Assembly: GCF_950023065.1 (NCBI RefSeq)
Contig: NC_088681.1
Span: 1,054,001-1,118,000, forward strand
Source of the DNA: Planococcus citri
Lineage: Eukaryota > Arthropoda > Insecta > Hemiptera > Pseudococcidae
DNA length: 64,000 bases
Direction of reading: 5' to 3'
The notes beneath the pieces were generated by a model that saw only the letters and a list, made by a program, of their open reading frames with translations, ran no database searches and was not told the origin of the DNA. How positions within the stretch are numbered: the first letter of the stretch is position 1; the number at the start of each line of letters is the position of its first letter. This document shows, in pieces, positions 32,375 to 44,600 of the stretch. The translations under genes and the position numbers were made by a program.

Positions 32375-34520
32375 TACACCATCAGTCAATATTTCAGGAG
32401 TTAAAAGTATAAAATTTGGGTCAAAAATGCGAACACAATCAAAATTACAACAAATTGACTCAGAAAACCAAAATTTGACGTGCACCCTATTTTCAACCTC
32501 ACGCCCCCCCGCCCCCCAACAACTGGTGAATCGATTGGAAACGAATTCGAATCATTTTGAACAGTTTTGAAGTCTCTGGCAGATTTTTGAAATTGAAATT
32601 CCCACAAAATTTTGTCCAATGAAATTGGAAAAGCTAAAATTTACCTAGTTTATGTTCTAATTTCAACACGCTGACTAGAAAATGTCTCACAAGGGAACCT
32701 CTTGAGGTGTCCGCCTCCAATTTGAACGGGACCGCGATTTTTGGAAAGAGCATGTTCTAAAACCTCCAAATCCTAATTTTCAGCTGCCCAAGTTCATTTT
32801 TCGAATTTTGGCGAATTTTTGAAAATTCAAAATTGACAGTTTTTGGCGATTTATGTTTTTTTTAAAAAAAAAAGTACGTACTTGACCAATAAAAATGGTC
32901 AAAATAAGTCCCACAACTAATATTAATTCTCCAAATCTACATTTCACCATTTCCAGCCATTCTGGAGCCTCCAGCGCGATTTTTTCAATTTCTCCAGAAT
33001 TTTGAATTTGCTCCAGAAGGCGTGAATATGAAATTGGGCAGCTAAAAATCGAGTTGTGTGTTATACTCGATCTATTTACGAGTTTATCCACATTTGAGTC
33101 GGTTTTGGGGCGGACACCTCAAGAGTAGTTTTTTGACCAGATTTTTTCAAGTTAAAAAATCTCAAAAATCAAAAGTTTTCCTTTTGTGTGGAAATTTTTG
33201 AAATTCACGCGAATCGCTGTATTTTGTCCAAAACTAACCCCCCAAATCCAAATTTCACAATTTCCAGCCATTCTGGAGCCTCCAGCACGATTTTCAATTT
33301 CTCCAGAATTTTGAATTTGCTCCAGAAGGCGTGAATATGCAATTGGGCAACTCAAATGTGGATAAACTCGTTAAACGGATCGAGTATAACACACAACTCG
33401 ATTCTTAGCTGTCCAATTACATATTCACGCCTTCTGGAGCAAATTCAAAATTCTGGAGAAATTGAAAAATAGCGCTGGAGGCTCCCGAATGGCTGGAAAT
33501 AGTGAAATTTAGATTTGGAGAATTCATATTAGTTTTGGGACTTATTTTGACCATTTTTATTGGTCAAGTACGTACTTTTTTTAAAAAAAGCATAAATCGC
33601 CAAAAACAGTCAATTTTGAATTTTCAAAAATTCGCCAAAATTCGAAAAATGAACTTAGGCAGCTGAAAATAGGATTTGGGGGTTTTAGAACATGCTCTTT
33701 CCAAAAATCGCGATCCCGTTCAAATCGGAGGCGGGCACCTCAAGAGGTTCCCTTGTCAGTATGTTCGTCTTCAATTCGATTAGGACCACGATTTTTGAAA
33801 CGATCATGGTATGAACCCCCCCCACACCAGAAATTTCAGCTTCTCAAATAGATTTTTCAATGTTGAGAGAATTTTTGAAAATTCAAAATTGATTATTTTC
33901 GGAGATTTATGAAAATTAGTCCTGAAATAGGATGTCAACTCCTCAGCCAAACCAAATTTCACCATTTCCAATCATTCTGGAGCCTCCGACACGACTTTCG
34001 ATTCCCATAGAATTTAAAAATTTCTCCATGAGATGAAAAAAAATTCAAAAAATCAAAAAAGTATTCATTTCGTATTACAGACATTTTTGAAATTTACCCA
34101 ACGATCGAATTTTATTTCTAAGACTAACCTTCTCCTTCACCCCCCCCCCTGAATCCGAATATAGCCATGTTGAACCGTTCTGGAGCCTCCAGCGCGATTT
34201 TCAATTTTTCTAAAATTTTAAAATTTCTCCCGACTCAACGTATTGAAATTATGTGGAAGTACATATAAAGAAATACTTCAGCTTTCCAATTCACCAGGTA
34301 AAATTTTATGGAATAAATTTCAACTTTCATTCAAAACGACTTAAAACTGTTTCCAATCTATTCGACGAGTCAAAAATAGGATACCTACGTCGCAAATTTC
34401 AAATTTATTTATGTCAATTTGGTAAAACTTTGACTTTTTCCCCTCATTTTTGGCCTATATTTTATTTTTAAAAATTCACCAAAAGTCAACCTGAAATTTC
34501 GGTTGGTGATTTGCCCAACT
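32375..34520. repeat. Nested fold-back complex (TAGTC-family arms around other repeats)
   Basis: The left arm (about 32375-32680) reads CATCAGTCAATATTTCAGGA, then ATCGATTGGAAACGA, TTTGAAGTCTCTGGCAG and CCAATGAAATTGGAAAAGC. The right arm (about 34230-34520) reads the inverse order, ending TCACCAAAAGTCAACC and TTTCGGTTGGTGATT. Between them lie a 1,068-bp palindromic element (32689-33756) and a further diverged, partial relative of it (33757-34230). Confidence 0.55.
32689..33756. mobile_element. Second type of fold-back element (ACAAGGGAACC ends), 1,068 bp
   Basis: The left end ACAAGGGAACCTCTTGAGGT is inverted exactly at the right end. The arms run about 370 bp each and stay closely matched, including CCGCGATTTTTGGAAAGAGC, AGTACGTACTTGACCAATAA and CCAGAAGGCGTGAATATG. 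A shorter inner inverted pair includes TGTGGATAAACTCGT and TCGAGTATAACACACAACTC. No target duplication is clear at the ends. It shares the word CTGGAGCCTCCAGC with the TAGTC family but has different ends. Confidence 0.7.
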
Positions 34521-37500
34521 CAAAATTTTCAGCCAGTTGGGATTGTTTATTTCCACAAATAATTATCAAAGCACCTTAAAAAAACTTCAAGTGAGTAGGA
34601 AACGCTCGTGAAAAAAATAGAATTTAACGAATTCTAAATGCCTAGAAACGTGACTTTCAAGATGAATATTTTTTAAAGCGACTTTGTTTTGTATAAAATC
34701 GTGTATATGCTGAGAAGTGATCTCAAATACTGTGATGTGTACAGTACTTACCTAAAAAAAATGTATTCGTGCAATAATCTATTTTACAATGTACAAAAGT
34801 CTCTTGTTAATATGTACAGTTTATTTTATAAATACTATCAGTATTATACCATTTATAAATATATTTTACGTATAGCGTAAGTACGTTTTTTTCTTTTTAT
34901 TTTTTATGTATTTTTACAAATTAAAAATTGCGAATGCACTTTTTAGCGTTGTTTATTAATTTTATCATTTTTTTTCCTGTTTTAGTTAACGAATTTTATT
35001 TTATTGAAAATTTTCATTAGCGTTTAAGACGATGTACTGTAGTAATTAAATATTCAATTTAAAAAAAAAATACCTAGTTGCAAGGTAAATTGAGAAGACG
35101 AGCAAACGTAGAGGAATTTTTAAGCATTAGGAAATCCCTCACGTTGCGAAACGAATTAACAGACGTTGATATTTTCATAAAAATTCACGATTAAACAACA
35201 ATATAGCCTAGATACTACTTTATCTTTTTAGAGAATCGTTTAATAAAGGGAGGAAATATAAACACGAAGGGAAAACAGACAAATGAAAAATCAAATTAAA
35301 TAATTTTCCAATCTAGCAGCGTTAATTTACAAAGAAGTAAAATTTCCTTCTGTCGGTATCTAATTTTCAAGGCCCTCGAGAAAAGCTATATTAATCTGCA
35401 ACTTCTCGATTTTACGCTGCAACTTTACCAGTATCAAATTTTCAAAGCAATTCATTATTAGATGACGTTGATATTTTCTGGGTAAATCTTTCATGTATGT
35501 CCTTGTTTAAAAAATTGTATTTCTGTATAGATTTTTTTTTGAAAATGGAGAATACTTATGTCATAATAATTGTTGAAAATAAAAATAAATATTTCAACGT
35601 TCGTTTATAAAATCATTATTCAATTACTCGAAACTTCACGTATCATATTCATAATAAACGGGTCGAGCTAGTTTGGTCGATTTTGGGGAGGTTCCAGCGA
35701 TTACCCGAATCAAAATTTACCAGAAAAGGCTCGAAAATCACCCCTAAAGAGCGCATATATTGGGCATCCTCCGCATGTATGTGATGAATTTCAACCTCTC
35801 GGGTCAATTTGGGAAAAGTGTGAAAATACATTTGTTTGATGTTGAAAAGTTGAAACCTCCAAAAAACGCATTCAGGACAACGTCCAAATATGCATGCAAA
35901 ATTTCAGTTCACTTAATTAATCTGGAGAGGTGGTTGAGTGACACAAAATTTTTCAAGGTCAAAAAATACGAAAAAAAAACTGTTTCCTTTCCTATAAATT
36001 AATCTAAAAGTTGATTTTTGGATATATAGGTACCTACCTAATATGAAAATTTTGATTTCTTATATGTAGATTGATTTATATGTATTTTGACTTTTTTGAT
36101 TTTCTTCACTCTCCTTCATCCCCTCCTAAATATTTGGAGATCCATGACGTTTGAATCAAGGCCATTTCTACTCGAACTCCTTCCATCTGACACCAAAGCA
36201 ATCCTAATTACGAAATTTGAACGAATTTTGTTTAAAATGCCTTCATCCAAGATGATCTTTTTGTTCGGTAAAATTTTTTTTTTTTAATGCATCAGACTTC
36301 TGGGACTCTGGGACGGATTTTAAGAGTGCTCCTAGTCCTATCCCTACTCCTCGAATCATGACTGAGCGAATAAACACGACGTTTTCAAACGAAAATTTAG
36401 CTAAAAGGAAAATTGTCAATACTGCACTATGCCTGTGCCTGTGCCATTCATAATTACATAAAATTCGATCAATAGAGAAAACATCACAACCTTCAGCCAT
36501 CCTATATGGTTGAGTCATTATATAAACTGCATATAAAAAGCTGAAAAATCAATACGACAAATATATACGAGTAGGTATAGGTTCACTAAACGTACAGGTA
36601 GTTTCGACTTTCGACATTCTGTTGAAAATTTTCATTAAATTAAAATCTGGTCAACGTGGCATATTTTCAAATTGTTCAAGCAAAACTGAAATTTTACTCG
36701 AAAATAATTAAATCAAAGAACTTTACGGCGAACGTTAATTAATTAAAGTGAAATTTCCCGCCTAAACTGTTGAACTATGCGTATTCATTCGAATTAATTT
36801 ACCAAGTTGATGAATTACTTTGCACGTGCCAGCGATGATTTATAACTTCGGGGCTAATATTTGATTAGGTAATAAAAAATTAATAATTAGTGGACCGTGA
36901 AAAGAAAATATTTGAACGCGATGAAATTTTTAAATGAAAATTTTCGAACAACTAAGCGCATGGTAGTGACTAGACCTACACAGAAAATTAGTTCCGCGTT
37001 TAAACGGATAAAAAATTAAAATTTTCAAATAATATAAAAATAAAATAATATACGCGAGTTGGTTTAATGAAATAAATATTGACAAGCCTAGGGAATTCAG
37101 TCTCATAATAAAGAACTAGGTATTATAAAAAAAAAAATTGAATTTAGCTATTTGCTTTTCTTTTTCAAAGACAAAAGTAATTATACATTCTGAATTTGGG
37201 TACGAAAAAATGAAAAAATGAACAAAAAAAATCGATTAAAATTGCCGCATATTTACTAACTGAAAGTTATCCCGTTTTCTGAAACAGTCGCAGCTTATTA
37301 TTTGAGTAAACAAGCCTCCTAATTCAAAAGTTCTTTTCGACGTTAATTAGAATTTGAGTTACGCACGCACAATTTTTCCCAAGAATAACCGAATTTCTTT
37401 ATTAATTTACTTTTTCTTTCCGTGTCGTTTCCCCTTGTGTGTGCGTTTTTCTTCTTTTTTTTTTCAAATAATCGGCTTAATAAATTTTTGGATGAGTTGT

Positions 37501-40411
37501 AGTGGTTGTAGCAACCTATACCTATACCTATGTGTATGTACATGTGTTATTTTTTTTTCAACTGTCGCCGTCGTCGTCGGCAAATACGCTTTCTTCGTTT
37601 ATTTAACGTGCAGTATAAATAACAATTCGAATGTCACGAAGGAGCATTTCTTCGGCGTGAAAAAAATATATCTGCAAATACATAATAGACGGAATAATGA
37701 TTTTAAAATATTCGGTATTTCACGAAAAAAGAATCAGGAGATTCGAAGTGATTGGCATGAACTAGACAAGTCTTTTTCCAGATGAGTAAGCATCATCAGA
37801 CAGGAGTATAAAATTTGATAGACATGAGATGGACATTTGAAAAAAACAACCACCACACCGCGGCAGATTCGCAACTGGCGCTAATTCTTAACGAAAGTTA
37901 TATTCGACGACCGCGAACCGATTATAATCATGCTGATTTGAAGTCATCCGCGCCCATTTAGCGGCGAAAAATTTAAACGGTTAAAACTTAATTTAGCGAA
38001 GCATTTACATAACTTTTAAAATAGGTACCCATTTCGTAAAATAACTTCGCCCCTTAAAAAGCTTCGGTAGTCGGTAGCTCGGTACTAAGTACAAGCATGA
38101 AAAGATGAACAAACATGTTTAAATGAAATCCTCGCTTATCTGCATTAGTGTTTACGAGCTCTAATACCCTTATATAGTAACTCGTTTTCTGTATAGGCTG
38201 CCCTATTCCGTCTCGAGACTGTTGGCTCTATATAATGGAGATAATCTCCCACGGGATTTCACTTCTATGTCCTGGGAGCTAATTTACCTTCCTCTCATTT
38301 TATCACTCCCTCGCGTGCGCGCATTCCTGCTAGCTCTCTAGCTCTGATGGTTCGTGTTTTTCGAGCTTTCTCGCTCTTTCGCCATCTCTTTAACCTAACT
38401 GACTTGTTATAAGGCAGCTGCTATTATTATCAGGCTTTTGATGATAGGATTATACGAGGATTACACAAAATGTTTTGCTTTTCAAAAGCACCGAGTACTC
38501 GAGAAATTTAAACATAGGTGCCGCTTTGTCTGCGTACTACGCTATATATGTATGTAGTATGTACATCATTTTGTGTGTACTAGTCTTCTAACATTTCATA
38601 TTAGTTTCCTTTTCATCGCGTTCGCTCTTCGTATCTCGAACGACTACCTAAGTCATGAAAAATGTAACGTAAATCTTTTGTTAGCGAAAAATTTATACGA
38701 ACACGTAAACGTTTGTAGTACCTACCTACCTACCTACACACTACATAATTCGCATCTACTTTCTGTCGTCTGTATTCCAGTCATAATTGTTACAAAGAAA
38801 CTTCAGGCCATCACCTCATCATACGTATCTACAGTACCATCGTTCTCGTCGTACTCGTACACAGATAGCCTATCCAAATATAGGTTTGCAGCGAGCTCAT
38901 TTTTATTCATTTTCGTCAGACAAGACAGCGATGAAAATGTTCGGTTTAAATTGCCGTCGTTACGTTGAATTCTGCCTTTTCGAGGTTCTAATAAAACTCA
39001 CTTTTCTGAAGGGTCGCGTGATCTTCTCTACGAATACACTACATTACGACGACACCCGCTACATTGGGAAAAACAACCTTCAAGATGTTTGAGTGACATT
39101 TATAAGGGTACCGAATGGAAACGACGAGAGTTGCAAATCTCAATTTGCACAATGTGTTTGGTTTAACGCTGTTACCAACAGACAGAGATTGTTATTATGT
39201 ATTATGTATTTATTGATATACCTATCGATTCTTTTTTTTTTTTTTTTAATAATAATACGAGTAATATCGTTCAAAGTAACTACACAAGCGTAATAAACAT
39301 TGGTAAATTAACTTGAATATTGCTTACTCGCCAGTTGTATCTTATCTTGTTATCGTGTTCGTTGATATGGGCATGGAATTGATTGCACTCTGTACTGTAA
39401 GTATGCATCAGATTAGATAGAACATCCAAATACAATCAACTGTGTACTGACTACTGAGACTCAGGAACCTAATTGATTTAAAAAGAGCTCGTTGAATCAA
39501 TTAAATAGACACTTCAGCAGCCCAGATAAATCAAGGTAAGATCCTCATCAACGTTACGTCCAATATGCCAGGAATGTTATCAAACGACTATAATCATGAA
39601 ATCAAAGGTAAGTAATCCAGTCGATGTAATCTTATCAATATTCATTAAACGCTATACACACTTAGGTAAAGTTGAAATACGAATTAATCATTATTCGAAT
39701 CACAAAATGAGTGAAAATAAATTGATGGTCAATTACTATCACTAACGTACCATATCTATCTGCCAGTTTTTCTGACATTCATTCAGATCGATTTGGAAAC
39801 GTTTCGTGTGGCGAAGTGAAAGCTTCAACAAATGAGCTACAGGTTCCAGGACGACTCGAATGCGCATTCGATAGATTTAAGAGATTTAAATTGCGATCTA
39901 TTTTCCAAATTCAGTTTCCGGACTTCCTCCATATTATCAGTATCTGCAATCACCGAATAATGCTGTTTTAATTGAAGATTTCAAACAAAATTCATCGATT
40001 GAGGTTTAACGAACTATCTACATATGAACTTCACTTCGTGATGTAGAACGTATTTTTTTACAATTTTATAGCAAATCTTTATATTTAAAGCACAATTTAC
40101 GTTTATAATACGTGATTTGAAAAATTTTTAAAAATTAAAAAATTTCAAAAAATTGATAAGAAAATAAAATAAACAAACCAATTAACCAATCAAAATGGGA
40201 GACGTGCAGTGTTTCCAAAATTGATAATCACCAGTGTAAAAATTGAAATTCTCTTCGATAGAAAAAAAATTATAGGTAGGTGAAAAGTGAAAACGATCAA
40301 TAATGATTATCGATCGAATATTGATCACTAATTAGGTGATGATAAATTTCAGTCCCACACAAAAGTTGAAATCACGATAGTTCCTTCCTGCAAGCGTTAT
40401 TTCTCCCATAG
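34521..40411. other. No gene recognised; mostly single-copy A+T-rich sequence
   Basis: Few repeats are visible. Open frames such as 37354-37785, 38573-38968 and 38787-39092 have no recognisable domain and low-complexity products. The patch 37850-38050 is C+G-richer than its surroundings and could be regulatory. The flank 40407-40411 (CATAG) is the target duplication of the next element. Confidence 0.45.
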
Positions 40412-41527
40412 TGTAGTGTATCCACGTTCGGTTCGAATGAACCAAATCTGACAACGTTGCATTTACGTTGCAACGTTATAGCAATACCACCTATAGTAAA
40501 AGGCCTGAGCGCTGTTTTGTGACGTCATCGCTACTTGGTAGTACTTACGTATCTAACATATCATAATACACTATAGAATTGAATGAAAAATGCACTCAAA
40601 CGAATTAAATCCTGCGAAAATTTTATTTTTCATATTTTATCTACATGAATAATGAATTTATGATCATGTAGGAATGATTTTAATGAAAAAAAATGAAGAA
40701 ATTAGGTTATAAACAACACTGTTTTTCAACATTAAAGATGAAAGTTATACATAAACTTGACAAAATTATACCTTTTGGCGGATATTACAACACTCACTGG
40801 TGAAATATAATTAAATAATCGTCGAATCTTGTCAAAATCCCACTAAAATCATCTAATTGGTTTGAGATGTTGATGGTTTCTTGATTCTTGATTAGATAAC
40901 CTTATCCATCCATTGTAGTTGGATGGTTGTATTCACAATGCAGATTTAAAACGCATTTTAGATTATATGGTTCACTATTCATTTCACTGCGATGTTATTC
41001 CAGTAAAACACAGGCACTAATACACATCAGTTTTCATTTTTATGCACTTCACAAGATATCTACACATCCGAATCACACAATGTCACAACACAAACAGATC
41101 GCGAAAAATTCACTTTTGTACAAAAATAAAGTAATCCAACACCACCAGTAGTTGAAAACAACAATATCTCATCCCTACACCACATTTTAGAACGAATATT
41201 AATTAAAATGTCATCATTTTAATAACGTTTTTAACGAAAGTTTTACTCTATTTCACGAACTCGCCATTAAATGTACGTTAAAATTCAAATGGTAAACACA
41301 ATCGAGCCATCTACTAGTGGTGACGTCAGAAGGTGATAACGATTCAGCGCTCAGGCCTTTTACTATAGGTGGTATTGGTTATAGCCGCCTCGTTTACGGC
41401 ATTTATCTTTATCTCTTACTTACGACACATTAATATCCGAATATGTAATGCGTTCATTATTATGTAAATATACGATTAATAATATTTTATTTAATGATTT
41501 CGTTATTCGAATAACGCGAATTCTACA
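40412..41527 (+). repeat. 5' LTR, split by an insertion
   Basis: The LTR pieces are 40412-40481 (first 70 bp) and 41385-41527, with GTTATAG repeated at 41378-41384 as the duplication made by the inner element. The reassembled length is 213 bp. It has an internal palindrome (AACGTTGC...GCAACGTT) before the break. The LTR carries the promoter in this family, so the insertion probably affects transcription of this copy. Confidence 0.93.
40482..41377. mobile_element. 896-bp non-autonomous DNA transposon, 33-bp perfect TIRs, 7-bp TSD
   Basis: The ends begin CAATACCACCTATAGTAAAA and continue GGCCTGAGCGCTG. The right end is an exact inverse over 33 bp. GTTATAG flanks both sides (40475-40481, 41378-41384) and the uninterrupted 3' LTR shows the empty site, so the boundaries are exact. 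The palindrome TGACGTCA lies subterminally on both sides (40520-40527, 41321-41328). No transposase frame is present. A 7-bp duplication is uncommon; P-superfamily elements (7-8 bp) are one possibility, and hAT (8 bp) fits less well. Confidence 0.93.
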
Positions 41528-41528
41528 A

Positions 41529-41541
41529 TGGCGCAGTCGGT
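41529..41541 (+). other. Primer-binding site, tRNA-Ser-like
   Basis: TGGCGCAGTCGGT begins 2 bp after the 5' LTR. Its complement ends in CCA and gives an acceptor strand CGACTGC, which would pair with the GCAGTCG 5' end of insect tRNA-Ser. tRNA-Ser primers are known for several insect gypsy-type elements. Confidence 0.8.
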
Positions 41542-41623
41542 GAAAGTAAAAAGACAGTTTTAAAGTGCCGGTAATTTCGTAATTATCAGTGCAGTGTTGT
41601 GTGGTAAAACTCCGTTTTCGAAA

Positions 41624-44600
41624 ATGGATCAATCCAACATCAAAGCGTTTGATGTCCACTCAACTTCAGCTTCCTCGGAATGGATTCGATGGAAGCGAGC
41701 TGTCGACCTATATATTCTTTCGAAAGGATACACAGACGATAAACGGAAGCAAGCTACCCTGTTATCACTAGGTGGTATGGATTTGCAAGATATTTATTAT
41801 GCAATATCTGGTAACGAAACGAAATCCGACGAGGAAACTTGGTATCAACAGACCATAAGGCTTTTAGACGCATACTTCATTCCTAAAAGCAACGTTACTT
41901 ACGAAAGGTATGTGTTCAGTAAAATAATCCAACGTCCGGATGAACTGACCGAACAGTTTATTAATCGTTTACGACGACAAGTGACGAAATGTGAGTACTC
42001 TGACGAAGATGCTCAACTCTGTCAACAAATCGTCGCCGGATGTTGTAACGGAGAAATACGCAAAGAATGTCTTGAAAAGAGAGTACTGTCAGTAGGCGCT
42101 ATTCAAGAAATTGCTCAGAAAATCGAAACCGTGTCGTCACAGTTGTCAGCGTTTGAGCCGAAATCTACACCAGCGTCCATACCTGGAGTAAACTCGATAA
42201 ATAGAATTGCGTCGTCGAATTCTACACGATCGAATGATTCGAAAATCAGTTGTTATGGTTGCGGTTCGTCCAAACATCGTACGAAAGATGATTCTTGTCC
42301 AGCAGTGGGAAAAGAATGCCGTTTCTGCCATAAAATTGGTCATTTCGATAGCGTCTGTCACGCAAAGAAGAATCAGAAGGAGGATAAACCTCAGAATAAA
42401 TCGCGCCGCCGTGATAGAAAGAAACCGCCAAGGTCGTCTGATGAAAAAAGCGAAAATTCGTCCGCCTCGGGGAAGAAATCGGTAAATCAAGTTAGTACGG
42501 TTAACTACGTGTTCCACGTTTCGAGTAAAGCTCGTGCCACAGAACTTCCTTGCGCCGTCGGAGGAGTTCAGTTTGCGTTCACCGTAGATTCTGGTGCTGA
42601 TGAAAACATCATATCGAAAAGTGATTGGTGTTCGTTGAAAAGTCGCAACGTTAAAGTCGTGTCTCAAGTGCGTAACGATGAAAATAAAAAGCTATTTGCA
42701 TTCGGTGCTTCGGAGCCTCTCGCAATAGTTGGCAAATTCTCCGCAGAAATTTGTGTTGGTAATCGTTCGCTAGTGGCCGAAATCGTAGTCGTCGACCAGG
42801 ACAATGTACCAGCGTTATTGTCTCGAGAAACAGCGACTGATCTTGGAGTGTTGGAGATTCGCATACCACAGTCCAACGTTAACGCCGTAACTTCGAAGAT
42901 TTCACCGAATCGCAAAGTTTTCCAAGGGATTGGTTTACTGAAGGATGTTGAAATAGACATTCCCATCGACGAGTCCGTACCGCCGCATCGACAGAAACCT
43001 AGACCCATACCGCTCAATCTACGAGATCAAATCGACGAGGAACTCGACAGTATGCTGGAAAACGACATCATCGAGCCGGTAGATACTCCGTCACCGTGGG
43101 TATCGAATATGGTAATTTCACACCATAACGACAAAATTCGTATTTGTGTCGATATGCGTGATGCAAACAAAGCGATCATCACTGAAGATTATCCGTTCAC
43201 AACGATGGAGGATATTCGCGCCGCTGTTAAGAGCGCAAAGTGTTTCGCCCGTCTCGATTTACGCCGTGCATTTTACCAGATCTTACTCAAGATTAAGTCC
43301 AGGGTGATTACAACGTTCATAACGCATCGAGGTTTATTCCGTTCAAAACGTCTCATGTTTGGAATAAAATGCGCACCTGGTATTTTCCAAAGTATCCTGC
43401 GCAAACTTCTGAAGCTTCTTGGTTTCGCAATCAATTCAGCCGACGATATCTTCATATTCGCTAACTCAGAAGAAGAACTGTTCCGTTATGTAAATCAAGT
43501 GATCGACTTGCTCGAGCAAAATGGTCTCACGCTGAACTACGATAAATGCATCTTCTACGCGACGAAAATCGAGTATGTTGGTTTCACCATCGTTCCAGGT
43601 GGAATTCAAGTTTCAGACGAAAAACGAGCCAAAATCTTGGAATGGTCCGCACCAACGTCCAAGGCCGAAGTTGAAAGCTTCCTGGGCTTCGTTAATTTTG
43701 TACGTCGTTTCATTCCGAATTACAGCGCTATCGCAGCACCGTTGTACGATATCACGCGCAAAAACGTTCATTTCAAATGGGAACAAGAACACGAAAGTGC
43801 GTTTCAAGCACTGAAAGCTCAGTTGACCACGGACCGCATCCTGAAGAATTTCAATCCGCGATACACAACACAGCTGTATTGCGATGCGGGTCCAAACGCG
43901 CTCGGTGCAGTCCTAGTTCAAATAGGCGCCGAAGGTCCTGAGTACGTCGATTTCGCTAGCAAGACGTTAACCGACGTAGAACGAAGGTACTCTCAGCTGG
44001 AGAAGGAAGCCCTTGCCCTTGTCTGGGGAGTAGAGCGTTTCCATTATTACTTATACGGGCGCCGCTTCCAGCTTATCACAGACAACAAACCGATCCAGCT
44101 GATCTTAACGTCAAGCGATCTAAACCAGAGCTTGAGAGTACAGCGATGGCACCTTCGTTTGCAGGGATATGACTTCGAGTTGGTCCACAAAGCGGGGAAA
44201 AACAATATCGCCAACCCCCTTAGTCGACTAGTATCCAGTACTGACCGTTCGCACGATCACGTCGAGTCATATATTCATCTTGTCATCAATGCCAGCATTC
44301 CGAAGCTGATGACGCTGAAAGAAATCGAACAAGCTTCCCTGAATGATCCCGAATTCGTCGAACTACGTAACGCTATCGAGTCTAACAATTGGTCCAAAAT
44401 GCCAGCTGCCTATACCGCTATCAGCAGTGAACTCAGCGTATACAACGACATCATTCTACGTGGAGACCGAATCGTCGTACCTTCTCAGTTACGCCAACGT
44501 GTTTTAGACCTTGCCCACGAAGGTCATCCTGGTATTGTCAGCCTGAAAGCGCGTCTTCGAACGAAGGTTTGGTGGCCAAACATTTACGCTGAAGCCGAAC

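Noticed and set aside
41594..41623. Extended upstream start of the gag-pol frame
   Set aside because: The upstream codon at 41594 is GTG. The first ATG, in good context, is at 41624.
42146..42667. Minus-strand and alternate-frame open frames within the gag-pol region
   Set aside because: They overlap the well-supported polyprotein and have no independent features.
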